From assembly GCA_045543215.1 (NCBI GenBank), contig JAZQMD010000010.1:1-7593 (forward strand): DNA of 7,593 bases. The letters are read 5' to 3'. A program made the position numbers and the translations under genes. The notes under the pieces were generated by a model, which did not search any database, had not been told where the DNA came from, and saw only the letters and a program-made list of their open reading frames with translations. Source of the stretch: DXYV01 sp045543215. GTDB taxonomy: Bacteria > Bacillota > Clostridia > Oscillospirales > Oscillospiraceae. This document shows, in pieces, positions 1-5,859 of this stretch; positions within the stretch are counted from its first letter, which is position 1, and each line of letters opens with the position of its first letter.

Positions 1-1620
1 GAGACACGGGGGGGGGATATCTATTGCACCCTGACTGCCGCTGCCGAGCGGGGAGAGGAAGATTGTATTCGCTTTCTGGAGCTTTTACAAGAGTTGCGGG
101 GGCTGTCGGGGGAGATGAGCAGCCACCAGCTTATCTGGGAGTTATATGGACGGGTCAACCTGCCTGCTGTGTTTGGCGCTATGGATGGTGGGGTGCGCCG
201 TCGGGCCAACCTCATGGCCTTATATGACGCAGCTCGATGTTTTGAGCGGGGTGGCCACAAGGGATTGTACAGCTTTCTTACCCATATTGCCAGAATGGTG
301 GAGAACAGGAAGCCCCTTACTGTCACCCGGGAGGAGCAGGGGGGCGTGCGTATTATGAGCATCCACCGCTCTAAGGGACTGGAGTTCCCGGTGGTTCTCC
401 TGTGTGGCTTGGACCGTCAATTCAACGATTCAGATCTGCGAGCCTCCATTCTCTTCCACTCAAAGCTGGGCCTGGGACCAAAGCGTACTGACCGGACCCG
501 TATGTTACGCTACACCACCATTCCCCGGGAAGCATTGGCCCTGGCACTGAAGAAGGAGAGCCGGGCAGAAGAACTGCGCCTGCTCTATGTGGCTATGACT
601 CGGGCGGAGCAAAAGCTCATCCTGTTTACTACGGTAAACGGTCGGATGGATCAACTCTCTCCTCTGGCCAGTCAGGCAGGGTGTCCTGTCCATCCTCGGG
701 CATTAGAGGCCTGCCGCTCCCCGGCGGGATGGGTACTGATGCCGGCCCTGTGTCGTCCCGATGCCGGTGCCCTGCGGAGCTTGACTGAGGAGCCGCCCGC
801 CCCCTGCGCCACGGAAGGATATCCTTGGGAGGTCCAGGTTATGAATGGGGCAGATTATGAAAAGCCTCTTTCTAACGTTCAAATAGAGGTGGGAGAGGAA
901 ACTGTCCCCGACCGGGCCGACCCGGATTTAGTAAAGCTGCTCTCGTGGACGTATCCTCATGCCGACAGTGTGAATATGCCATCCAAGCTTACCGCAACCC
1001 AGCTTAAAGGGCGATTGCGAGACGAGGAAGTGGCGCAGGAGGCGAACCTCCCTCGTTCCCCATCCGTCCCTCTTTCCCGCCCCCGCTTTACACAAGAGGA
1101 ACTGGGACTTACCCCGGCCCAGCGGGGTACTGCGCTGCATCAGGCCATGCAATTTATCGACTACGCCAAGGCGGTCACGGAGGAGGGGGTGAAGGAGGAA
1201 CTTGAACGGCTGGAGAAATATCTCTTCCTCACTCCGGCCCAGAAAGGGGCGGTGGAGCCAGGACAAATCTCCGGCTTTTTCCAGAGCGGTTTGGGACGCC
1301 GCTTGTCGGCAGCGTCCAGGGTGGAGCGGGAGTTTAAATTTTCCCTGCTGGTTCCTGCGTCTGATTACTACCCCAACGGGGAACCGGGTGAAGAAATACT
1401 GCTTCAGGGGGTGGTGGATTGCTGGTTTGAAGATGGGGATGGAATTACCGTGGTGGATTTTAAGACAGATGCCGTTACCGAGGACACGGTGGAGGCACGT
1501 TGTGCCGGATACGCACCCCAGATGGAGGCGTACAGCGTGGCACTGAGCCAGGTTTTGGGCCGGAAGGTTGACCGGCGGGTGTTGTGGTTTTTCCGTCTGG
1601 GCCGGGGGATCGAGGTCTGA
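1..1620 (+). CDS. addA: ATP-dependent helicase/nuclease subunit A, C-terminal part (5' truncated by window edge)
   Basis: AddA is the UvrD/Rep-type helicase and RecB-type nuclease subunit of the AddAB complex, which resects double-strand breaks for RecA-mediated repair. The frame is open from base 1, so 539 codons are visible of a protein usually near 1,200 residues; the ATPase N-terminus lies upstream. In visible-residue numbering, helicase motif V is at 118-130 (IMSIHRSKGLEFP) and motif VI at 192-205 (LRLLYVAMTRAE, with the arginine finger). The nuclease domain follows a PSKLTATQLKGR linker: His380 in GTALHQA, Asp473 in GVVDCW, Asp486 and Lys488 in VVDFKTD, and QMEAY at 507-511. All catalytic nuclease residues appear present. 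The 94-96 TTG is not the real start. A G9 run lies at 8-16. The partner addB would be expected upstream. The family call is firm. Confidence 0.95.
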   Translation, partial: ETRGGDIYCTLTAAAERGEEDCIRFLELLQELRGLSGEMSSHQLIWELYGRVNLPAVFGAMDGGVRRRANLMALYDAARCFERGGHKGLYSFLTHIARMVENRKPLTVTREEQGGVRIMSIHRSKGLEFPVVLLCGLDRQFNDSDLRASILFHSKLGLGPKRTDRTRMLRYTTIPREALALALKKESRAEELRLLYVAMTRAEQKLILFTTVNGRMDQLSPLASQAGCPVHPRALEACRSPAGWVLMPALCRPDAGALRSLTEEPPAPCATEGYPWEVQVMNGADYEKPLSNVQIEVGEETVPDRADPDLVKLLSWTYPHADSVNMPSKLTATQLKGRLRDEEVAQEANLPRSPSVPLSRPRFTQEELGLTPAQRGTALHQAMQFIDYAKAVTEEGVKEELERLEKYLFLTPAQKGAVEPGQISGFFQSGLGRRLSAASRVEREFKFSLLVPASDYYPNGEPGEEILLQGVVDCWFEDGDGITVVDFKTDAVTEDTVEARCAGYAPQMEAYSVALSQVLGRKVDRRVLWFFRLGRGIEV

Positions 1621-1654
1621 TGATGAAAAAATCCCTCTAAGATTTGAAAAAAGC

Positions 1655-1683
1655 TTGCAATTTGTTTGGAGACGTGCTATCAT
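1655..1683 (+). promoter_or_regulatory. Sigma-A-type promoter of rpmE
   Basis: A -35 box TTGCAA (1655-1660) and a -10 box TATCAT (1678-1683) are separated by exactly 17 nt. A TG at 1675-1676 gives an extended -10. Transcription would start near 1690, leaving a leader of about 50 nt before the rpmE start codon. No terminator is visible between addA and this promoter, so some read-through from addA is also possible. Confidence 0.65.
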
Positions 1684-1725
1684 AATCGATGCATTTGAAT
1701 AAAATGTGCGTAAGAACCAGGAAGA

Positions 1726-1741
1726 AAGAGGTGAATCACCC
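1726..1741 (+). promoter_or_regulatory. rpmE ribosome binding site inside a small hairpin
   Basis: The Shine-Dalgarno AAGAGGTGA (1726-1734) lies 7 nt before the ATG at 1742 and fixes that start. GGTG (1730-1733) can pair with CACC (1737-1740) around the loop AAT, so the 3' half of the ribosome binding site is partly self-complementary to the spacer. The stem is short (4 bp, or 5 with a strained loop). Whether it regulates is inference. Confidence 0.5.
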
Positions 1742-1945
1742 ATGAAGGAAAGCATCCATCCCAATTACGAGCAGACCACCATCAAGTGCGCCTGTGGCAA
1801 CGTGATCGAGACTGGCTCGACCAAGAAAGACATTAAGGTGGAGAGCTGCTCCAAGTGTCACCCCTTTTTTACCGGCAAGCAAAAGCTGGTGGATACCGGT
1901 GGCCGTGTGAGCCGCTTTAACAAAAAGTTCGGTTTGGACAAGTAA
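1742..1945 (+). CDS. rpmE: 50S ribosomal protein L31, zinc-binding (C+) form
   Basis: This 67-residue protein is a component of the large ribosomal subunit near the intersubunit bridge. It begins MKESIHPNYEQ, the usual L31 opening, and ends RFNKKFGLDK. Four cysteines, Cys16-x-Cys18 and Cys36-x-x-Cys39, form the zinc site, so this is the zinc-containing paralogue, not the Cys-free RpmE2/YtjA type. The ATG at 1742 is chosen because it follows the Shine-Dalgarno by 7 nt and gives the family N-terminus. The in-frame ATG at 1706 would add 12 residues foreign to the family. Its own promoter and a strong terminator make it a single-gene unit. I see no convincing Zur-type operator upstream. Confidence 0.97.
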   Translation: MKESIHPNYEQTTIKCACGNVIETGSTKKDIKVESCSKCHPFFTGKQKLVDTGGRVSRFNKKFGLDK

Positions 1946-1978
1946 TGTTGATCCTACCGGGCACCTGTGTCGTTCTTT

Positions 1979-2010
1979 AAAAGCCCATGTCTTGCGACAT
2001 GGGCTTTTTT
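1979..2010 (+). terminator. Intrinsic terminator of rpmE
   Basis: A perfect 13-bp stem, AAAAGCCCATGTC (1979-1991) with GACATGGGCTTTT (1996-2008), closes a TTGC tetraloop. It runs directly into a T6 tract (2005-2010). It lies 33 nt after the rpmE stop. The A-rich 5' arm gives a shorter T tract on the other strand, but no gene converges from that side. Confidence 0.95.
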
Positions 2011-2088
2011 CGCATATTCTTTGATGGGGGCTTATTGCCACTTTATCGGCATAGAATAGTGACAGATGTCTGGAAGGAGGAGTTCATT
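2011..2088 (+). promoter_or_regulatory. Short upstream region and strong ribosome binding site of the flavin reductase gene
   Basis: AAGGAGG at 2074-2080 sits 8 nt before the ATG at 2089 and decides that start. Since a strong terminator precedes it, a promoter is expected here. The best -10-like box is TAGAAT (2052-2057), but no well-spaced -35 accompanies it: TTGCCA at 2035 is too near and TTGATG at 2021 too far. The promoter is therefore unresolved. Confidence 0.5.
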
Positions 2089-2595
2089 ATGCTTCAAAAT
2101 GTAGATGTAAAGGACCTGGATATCAATCCATTTTCCATCATCGGGGATGATTGGCTGCTTATCACCGCCGGGAACGGGGAAAAATGCAACACTATGACCG
2201 CCAGTTGGGGTGGGCTGGGTGTACTGTGGGGGAAGAACGTGGCCATGGCTTATATCCGTCCACAGCGGTATACGAGGGAGTTTGTAGACGCAGAGGAGTG
2301 TTTCACCCTGTCCTTTTATGGAAAGGAGTACCGTAAGGCCCTCTCTGTGTGCGGGACCAAAAGCGGCAAAGAGATTGATAAGGTGAGAGAATGCGGCTTT
2401 ACCGTGGCTCAGTCGGACTGTGGAGCGCCTTATTTTGAGGAGGCTAGCCTGGTGCTGGTCTGCCGCAAGCTATACCGGGACACCATCAAGCCGGAGTTTT
2501 TCCTGGACAGGGAATGTGATGATAAGTGGTATCCAAAGAGAGATCACCACATCTTTTATATCGGAGAGGTAATCCAGGCGCTACAAAAGAAATGA
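2089..2595 (+). CDS. Flavin reductase-like, FMN-binding split-barrel protein
   Basis: This 168-residue soluble protein resembles the flavin reductase-like family (FMN-binding split barrel), whose members bind FMN and often reduce flavins with NAD(P)H or serve as small flavoproteins; the electron partner here is unknown. The family pattern is visible in order: an early NPFSIIGDDWLLITAG strand (13-28), the flavin-loop region NTMTASWGGLGVLW (34-47), IRPQRYTREFV (56-66) and FTLSFYG (72-78). Seven cysteines (33, 71, 88, 102, 111, 125, 143) are many for its size. No signal peptide or membrane segment is seen. It follows the rpmE terminator and ends 34 nt before hflX, so it may lead that operon. The family call is good; the substrate is not inferable. 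Confidence 0.85.
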   Translation: MLQNVDVKDLDINPFSIIGDDWLLITAGNGEKCNTMTASWGGLGVLWGKNVAMAYIRPQRYTREFVDAEECFTLSFYGKEYRKALSVCGTKSGKEIDKVRECGFTVAQSDCGAPYFEEASLVLVCRKLYRDTIKPEFFLDRECDDKWYPKRDHHIFYIGEVIQALQKK

Positions 2596-2599
2596 TATC

Positions 2600-2615
2600 G
2601 CCGCCTATAGGCGGC
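2600..2615 (+). repeat. Perfect 16-bp GC-rich palindrome between the flavin reductase gene and hflX
   Basis: GCCGCC-TATA-GGCGGC reads the same on both strands. As RNA it forms a 6-bp all-GC stem with a TATA tetraloop. It starts 4 nt after the upstream stop codon and ends 2 nt before the hflX ribosome binding site (2618-2625). No T tract follows, so it is not a standard intrinsic terminator. It could be an operator or an RNA processing or translation-modulating hairpin. Confidence 0.7.
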
Positions 2616-2629
2616 TTAAGTGAGGTTTT

Positions 2630-3943
2630 ATGGAACAGGAACTGCAAGAGATTAAAATTAACCGGGCGGTTTTGGCGGGGCTGAGTTCCCCCGCCTTGTC
2701 CCGGGAGGAAAATGCCGGGGATGACTCCTTGGAGGAGCTGGCGGCCCTGCTGGAAACGGCGGGAGGTGAGTGCCTGGGGATGGTCCTCCAGCGCAAGGAT
2801 TCTCCCGATCCCCATACCTTTTTGGGAGAGGGTAAGGTGGCAGAAGTAAAGGAACTGGCCCGTAATACCGGGGCCGATCTTGTTATTTTTGACAATCCTC
2901 TCTCTCCCTCCCAGCAACGGGTGCTTACCGAGGAGTTGGGCGTACAGGTTATGGATCGGGCGGGTCTTATCCTGGACATCTTTGCTAAACGGGCCCGTAC
3001 GGCTGAAGGTCGGCTTCAGGTAGAGCTGGCACAGTATAAGTATTTGCTTCCCCGACTCACCGGTATGTGGACCCACCTGGTGCGCCAGACCGCCAGCGGT
3101 GGACGCTCCCCCATCGGTACCCGCGGGCCTGGAGAGACTCAGTTGGAGACTGACCGACGGCATATCCGCCGGAAAATCTCCAAGTTGGAGGAGGAGTTGA
3201 AACAGGTGCGCCGGATACGGGCCACGCAGCGGGTGAAGCGGATCAAAAACGAGGTGCCTGTGGTGGCTATCGTGGGTTATACCAATGCCGGTAAATCAAC
3301 TTTGCTCAATAAACTAACCGGGGCGGATATTCCTGCAAACAACCGGCTGTTTGACACCCTGGATACCACGACCAGAACCCTGGCGGTGTCCGATACCTGT
3401 ACCGTACTCATCTCGGACACGGTAGGTTTTATCTCCAAACTGCCCCATCACCTCATCGATGCATTCAAGGCTACTTTGGAGGAGTTATCTTTTGCTGACC
3501 TGCTGGTCCATGTGATTGATGCGTCCAATCCAGCCTGGCGGGAGCAGGCCCAGGTGGTGGAGGCTTTAATTGGTGAGCTGGGGGCGGCCACAACTCCACG
3601 GTTAGAAGTGTTTAATAAATGTGATAGGCTTTTGGGGGATGTTTTGCCTCATGGGGAGGATATCGTGTCTGTGTCGGCCCGCACTGGAGCTGGGTTGGAG
3701 GAGTTGATGGAAAAGATTGCTGCCCGGCTGGATAGCGGTAGTTTCCGAGTGGAGTTGGCCATTCCCTATGACAAGGGAGGATTGATCGACGGGCTGTACC
3801 GGGAGGCGAAGGTTGAGCGGGTAGAGTATGGAGAGACAATCGCCGTCACCGCTGTGTGTGCGCCTAGACTGTTGGGACGATTGAGGGGATATGTGGTTTC
3901 CGGCTGGACCCCTCCCAAGGAAACCTGGGAGGAGGAGGCATGA
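2630..3943 (+). CDS. hflX: GTPase HflX, ribosome-splitting factor
   Basis: HflX is a GTPase that binds the 50S subunit and 70S ribosomes; in studied bacteria it splits stalled ribosomes under heat or antibiotic stress. The product is 437 residues. The N-terminal HflX domain spans about 10-140 (DPHTFLGEGKVAEV at 60-73, DLVIFDNPLSPSQQR at 83-97). The signature GGRSPIGTRGPGETQLE is at 157-173, and a charged helical linker (174-206) leads to the G domain. G1 is GYTNAGKST (216-224), the G2 region is TLDTTTR (243-249), G3 DTVGF (263-267), G4 NKCD (329-332) and G5 SAR (349-351). All are canonical, so it should be an active GTPase. The start follows AAGTGAGG with a tight 4-nt spacing. Its stop overlaps the next start by 4 nt, which suggests translational coupling. 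Confidence 0.97.
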   Translation: MEQELQEIKINRAVLAGLSSPALSREENAGDDSLEELAALLETAGGECLGMVLQRKDSPDPHTFLGEGKVAEVKELARNTGADLVIFDNPLSPSQQRVLTEELGVQVMDRAGLILDIFAKRARTAEGRLQVELAQYKYLLPRLTGMWTHLVRQTASGGRSPIGTRGPGETQLETDRRHIRRKISKLEEELKQVRRIRATQRVKRIKNEVPVVAIVGYTNAGKSTLLNKLTGADIPANNRLFDTLDTTTRTLAVSDTCTVLISDTVGFISKLPHHLIDAFKATLEELSFADLLVHVIDASNPAWREQAQVVEALIGELGAATTPRLEVFNKCDRLLGDVLPHGEDIVSVSARTGAGLEELMEKIAARLDSGSFRVELAIPYDKGGLIDGLYREAKVERVEYGETIAVTAVCAPRLLGRLRGYVVSGWTPPKETWEEEA

Positions 3944-4572
3944 CAGAGTATCTAGTCCCTACCAAGGCCGCCCAGAGCGAGCTGGTGGAAAAGCGCTCCC
4001 GCTTCATCAGCCACCTGTGGCCAGCGCTCTCTGAGGAGGAGGCCAGAGTCTGGATCGAGGAAATGAGAAAGAAATACCACGACGCCCGACATAACTGCTG
4101 GTGCTACCGGCTGAAAGAGGGGGGCGTGGAGCGGTATTCTGATGATGGGGAGCCTCAGGGCACCGCTGGCCAGCCCATGCTCAACGTGTTCCAGCGGGAG
4201 GGGATTTGGAACGTGTGCTGTGTTGTTACCCGTTATTTCGGTGGGGTGCTGCTGGGAGCCGGGGGTCTGGTGCGGGCCTATACCCAGGGGGCCAAGGCTG
4301 CTCTGGACTTGGCAGGGATCTCGGTGGTGCGTCGATGGGTAGAAGTAGCGTTGGACTGTCCTTACTCTTTGTTTGAGCGAATGAAATTGGAGATAGAGGC
4401 GGTTGGTGGGGCGCTGGGAGAGGTGGAATATGCTGACCAGGTGTCCCTGCATGCTCTGCTACCTGAGGGGACGCAAGAGCTTTTCTTCTCACGGCTGACT
4501 GAACTTACTGCCGGGAGCTGTTCACCATCGGTAGTGGGGGAGTCATTTCAAGCCGTGCCTTGGAAGTATTAG
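3940..4572 (+). CDS. YigZ/IMPACT family protein
   Basis: The 210-residue protein belongs to the UPF0029/IMPACT family (E. coli YigZ). Its molecular role in bacteria is not settled; eukaryotic IMPACT/YIH1 dampens the kinase GCN2 in translation control. Family marks seen are EKRSRFI (17-23), YHDARHNCWCYRL (46-58), YSDDGEPQGTAGQPM (66-80) and VTRYFGGVLLGAGGLVRAY (96-114), followed by a C-terminal DUF1949-like ferredoxin-fold region (about 135-200). Length is normal for the family. The ATG at 3940 overlaps the hflX stop (ATGA), and the GGGAGGAGGAGG run just before it offers several Shine-Dalgarno registers. It is almost certainly cotranscribed with hflX. No clear terminator follows it. Confidence 0.93.
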   Translation: MTEYLVPTKAAQSELVEKRSRFISHLWPALSEEEARVWIEEMRKKYHDARHNCWCYRLKEGGVERYSDDGEPQGTAGQPMLNVFQREGIWNVCCVVTRYFGGVLLGAGGLVRAYTQGAKAALDLAGISVVRRWVEVALDCPYSLFERMKLEIEAVGGALGEVEYADQVSLHALLPEGTQELFFSRLTELTAGSCSPSVVGESFQAVPWKY

Positions 4573-4591
4573 GCTGAATGGTGCGACATTA

Positions 4592-4621
4592 TTGTTATTT
4601 TAACACATATGAGCGTTTAAT
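4592..4621 (+). promoter_or_regulatory. Candidate promoter upstream of dgt
   Basis: TTGTTA (4592-4597) and TTTAAT (4616-4621) match the sigma-A boxes at 4 and 5 of 6 positions, with an 18-nt spacer. The leader would be about 110 nt. A weaker pair, TTGAAC (4642-4647) and TTTAGA (4665-4670) with a 17-nt spacer, lies nearer the gene. The AT-rich context produces such matches by chance, so this is only a candidate. Confidence 0.3.
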
Positions 4622-4722
4622 TTTTTAGATGAATTGTAAGTTTGAACAAAAAATAAAAAACTTTTTTAGAAAAGAAGGTTTTTTTCCAGTGGTAAAGTAT
4701 AAGTAAATAAATGATACGAATG

Positions 4723-4730
4723 AAAGGAGG
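4723..4730 (+). promoter_or_regulatory. Ribosome binding site that decides the dgt start
   Basis: AAAGGAGG ends at 4730. The in-frame ATG at 4733 is only 2 nt away, too close for normal initiation, whereas the in-frame TTG at 4739 is 8 nt away, the ideal distance. This favours the TTG start. Confidence 0.7.
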
Positions 4731-4738
4731 ATATGCGC

Positions 4739-5743
4739 TTGACCATACGAGAACGTACAGAGCAGATTGAGGTAAAGAGCCTGTCTCCCAGAGCCTGCCT
4801 CTCTGCCCGGAGCAAGGGTAGGGAGCGACCCGATGCACCCTGCTCCATCAGAACAGAGTTCCAGCGGGACATCGACCGCATCGTACACAGCAAGGCTTTC
4901 CGGCGGCTTAAGCATAAGACTCAGGTTTTCCTCCGGCCGGAGGGGGATCATTACCGCACCCGCATGACCCATACTTTGGAGGTCTGTCGCATTGCGCGTA
5001 CCATGGCCCGTGGTCTGCAGCTAAATGAGGATCTGGCAGAGGCTGCCGCTCTGGGCCACGACCTGGGCCACACACCTTTTGGTCACGCCGGGGAACGGGT
5101 GCTTAATGAAATTATGCCTAGTGGATTCCGACATTATGAGCAGTCTCTGCGGGTGGTGGAGCGGTTGGAAAACGACGGGGAAGGGCTTAACCTGACGGTA
5201 GAGGTGCGCAACGGAATTCTATGTCATACTGCAGGTTCGGTCGCTGATACTCTGGAGGGCCAACTGGTCCGATTGGCTGATAAGATTGCCTACATAAATC
5301 ATGATATTGACGATGCCATGCGGGGAGGCATCATCTATCCTACCGATATCCCTGTCCATCTTTCTCAGATACTGGGCTATACCAACGGGGAGCGGATCAA
5401 CACCCTGGTGGCTGATGTGATTGATGCCAGTGGGGAGGGGGAGCTGATCCGCCAGTCGGAGGAGGTGGGTAAGGCCATGGCCGAGCTAAGGGCCTTCATG
5501 TTTGCCTCAGTTTATCACAACCCTGTGGCAAAGGGAGAGGAGGGCAAGGCTCAGGATATGATTCGCGCTTTGTTCGACTACTATATGAAGAACACCGATA
5601 AACTGGCCCCGGAGTATCAGGATATTTTGATCCGGGAGGGTGCCGAGCGGGCTGTGTGCGACTATATCGCAGGGATGACGGACAAATACGCGGTGGAATG
5701 CTACGCTAATAACTTTATTCCCATGGCGTGGGGGGTCAAATAG
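4739..5743 (+). CDS. dgt: Deoxyguanosinetriphosphate triphosphohydrolase-like HD protein
   Basis: Members of this family hydrolyse dNTPs to deoxynucleosides and triphosphate, influencing dNTP pools. The 334-residue product is the shorter clostridial type. The N-terminal SKGRER (25-30) and RDIDRIVHSKAFRRLKHKTQVF (43-64) are typical. The HD metal site is complete: His78 in RMTHTLEV, His107-Asp108 in LGHDLGHTPFGHAGE and Asp181 in LADKIAY. I chose the TTG at 4739 on Shine-Dalgarno spacing; the ATG at 4733 would add two residues (Met-Arg). Substrate choice (dGTP or other dNTPs) cannot be read from sequence. It precedes dnaG by 116 nt with no clear terminator, so cotranscription is possible. Confidence 0.93.
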   Translation: MTIRERTEQIEVKSLSPRACLSARSKGRERPDAPCSIRTEFQRDIDRIVHSKAFRRLKHKTQVFLRPEGDHYRTRMTHTLEVCRIARTMARGLQLNEDLAEAAALGHDLGHTPFGHAGERVLNEIMPSGFRHYEQSLRVVERLENDGEGLNLTVEVRNGILCHTAGSVADTLEGQLVRLADKIAYINHDIDDAMRGGIIYPTDIPVHLSQILGYTNGERINTLVADVIDASGEGELIRQSEEVGKAMAELRAFMFASVYHNPVAKGEEGKAQDMIRALFDYYMKNTDKLAPEYQDILIREGAERAVCDYIAGMTDKYAVECYANNFIPMAWGVK

Positions 5744-5748
5744 AGGGG

Positions 5749-5776
5749 TTGGCCGAGATATTTTATCCGGTATAAG
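5749..5776 (+). promoter_or_regulatory. Candidate promoter upstream of dnaG
   Basis: TTGGCC (5749-5754) and TATAAG (5771-5776) are spaced by 16 nt and match 4/6 and 5/6 of the sigma-A boxes. If used, the transcript would start near 5783 and carry a leader of about 75 nt that includes the minimal ORFs at 5808-5824. The match is moderate. Confidence 0.4.
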
Positions 5777-5794
5777 TGAAAAATAGGCTTTCTT

Positions 5795-5824
5795 AAGGAG
5801 GAAGTCTATGGATAAATGAAATAA
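5795..5824 (+). other. Strong Shine-Dalgarno followed by two overlapping minimal ORFs (MDK and MK)
   Basis: AAGGAGG (5795-5801) is perfectly complementary to the 16S rRNA tail and sits 6 nt before the ATG at 5808. That ATG opens a three-codon ORF, ATG GAT AAA TGA (5808-5819). Its stop overlaps a second ATG (5816), giving ATG AAA TAA (5816-5824) in the ATGA arrangement used for translational coupling. Both end in a lysine AAA codon before the stop. The dnaG ribosome binding site follows 23 nt later. It may be a leader minigene, a standby ribosome site, or the relic of a lost gene start. Translation is not shown. Confidence 0.45.
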
Positions 5825-5859
5825 ATTTTTTAAAAACTGGCTAGAATGGAGGTGCGGGG

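Larger units (their letters stand above)
4573..4738. other. AT-rich intergenic region with A and T tracts upstream of dgt
   Basis: This gap is visibly far richer in A+T than its neighbours and contains runs such as A6TA6 (4648-4660), T6 (4662-4667) and T7 (4679-4685). A weak A/T hairpin is possible (4655-4684, with a 4-nt bulge), but it has no GC core and I do not call it a terminator. The region should hold the end of the yigZ transcript and the dgt promoter. No ORF of substance was seen in it. Confidence 0.6.

Noticed and set aside
1706..1741. Longer rpmE start at the in-frame ATG 1706
   Set aside because: The extra 12 residues are unlike L31, no ribosome binding site precedes 1706, and the start at 1742 has a good one.
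928..1764. 278-codon minus-strand open frame opposite the end of addA
   Set aside because: It is antisense to the conserved AddA nuclease domain, runs across the rpmE promoter, and its translation looks like low-complexity antisense with no recognisable family.
1987..2088. Longer start of the flavin reductase gene at ATG 1987
   Set aside because: That ATG lies inside the rpmE terminator stem. AAGGAGG at 2074 clearly serves the ATG at 2089.
2486..3163. 225-codon minus-strand open frame opposite hflX
   Set aside because: It is a shadow of the conserved HflX N-terminal domain on GC-rich DNA, with no recognisable family.
4655..4684. A/T-only hairpin after yigZ as an intrinsic terminator
   Set aside because: The stem has almost no GC pairs and needs a 4-nt bulge, so it would be too weak.
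5753..5770. CCGAGAT/ATCCGG stem after dgt as a terminator
   Set aside because: It is a 6-bp stem with a bulge and no T tract after it, and it overlaps the candidate promoter.
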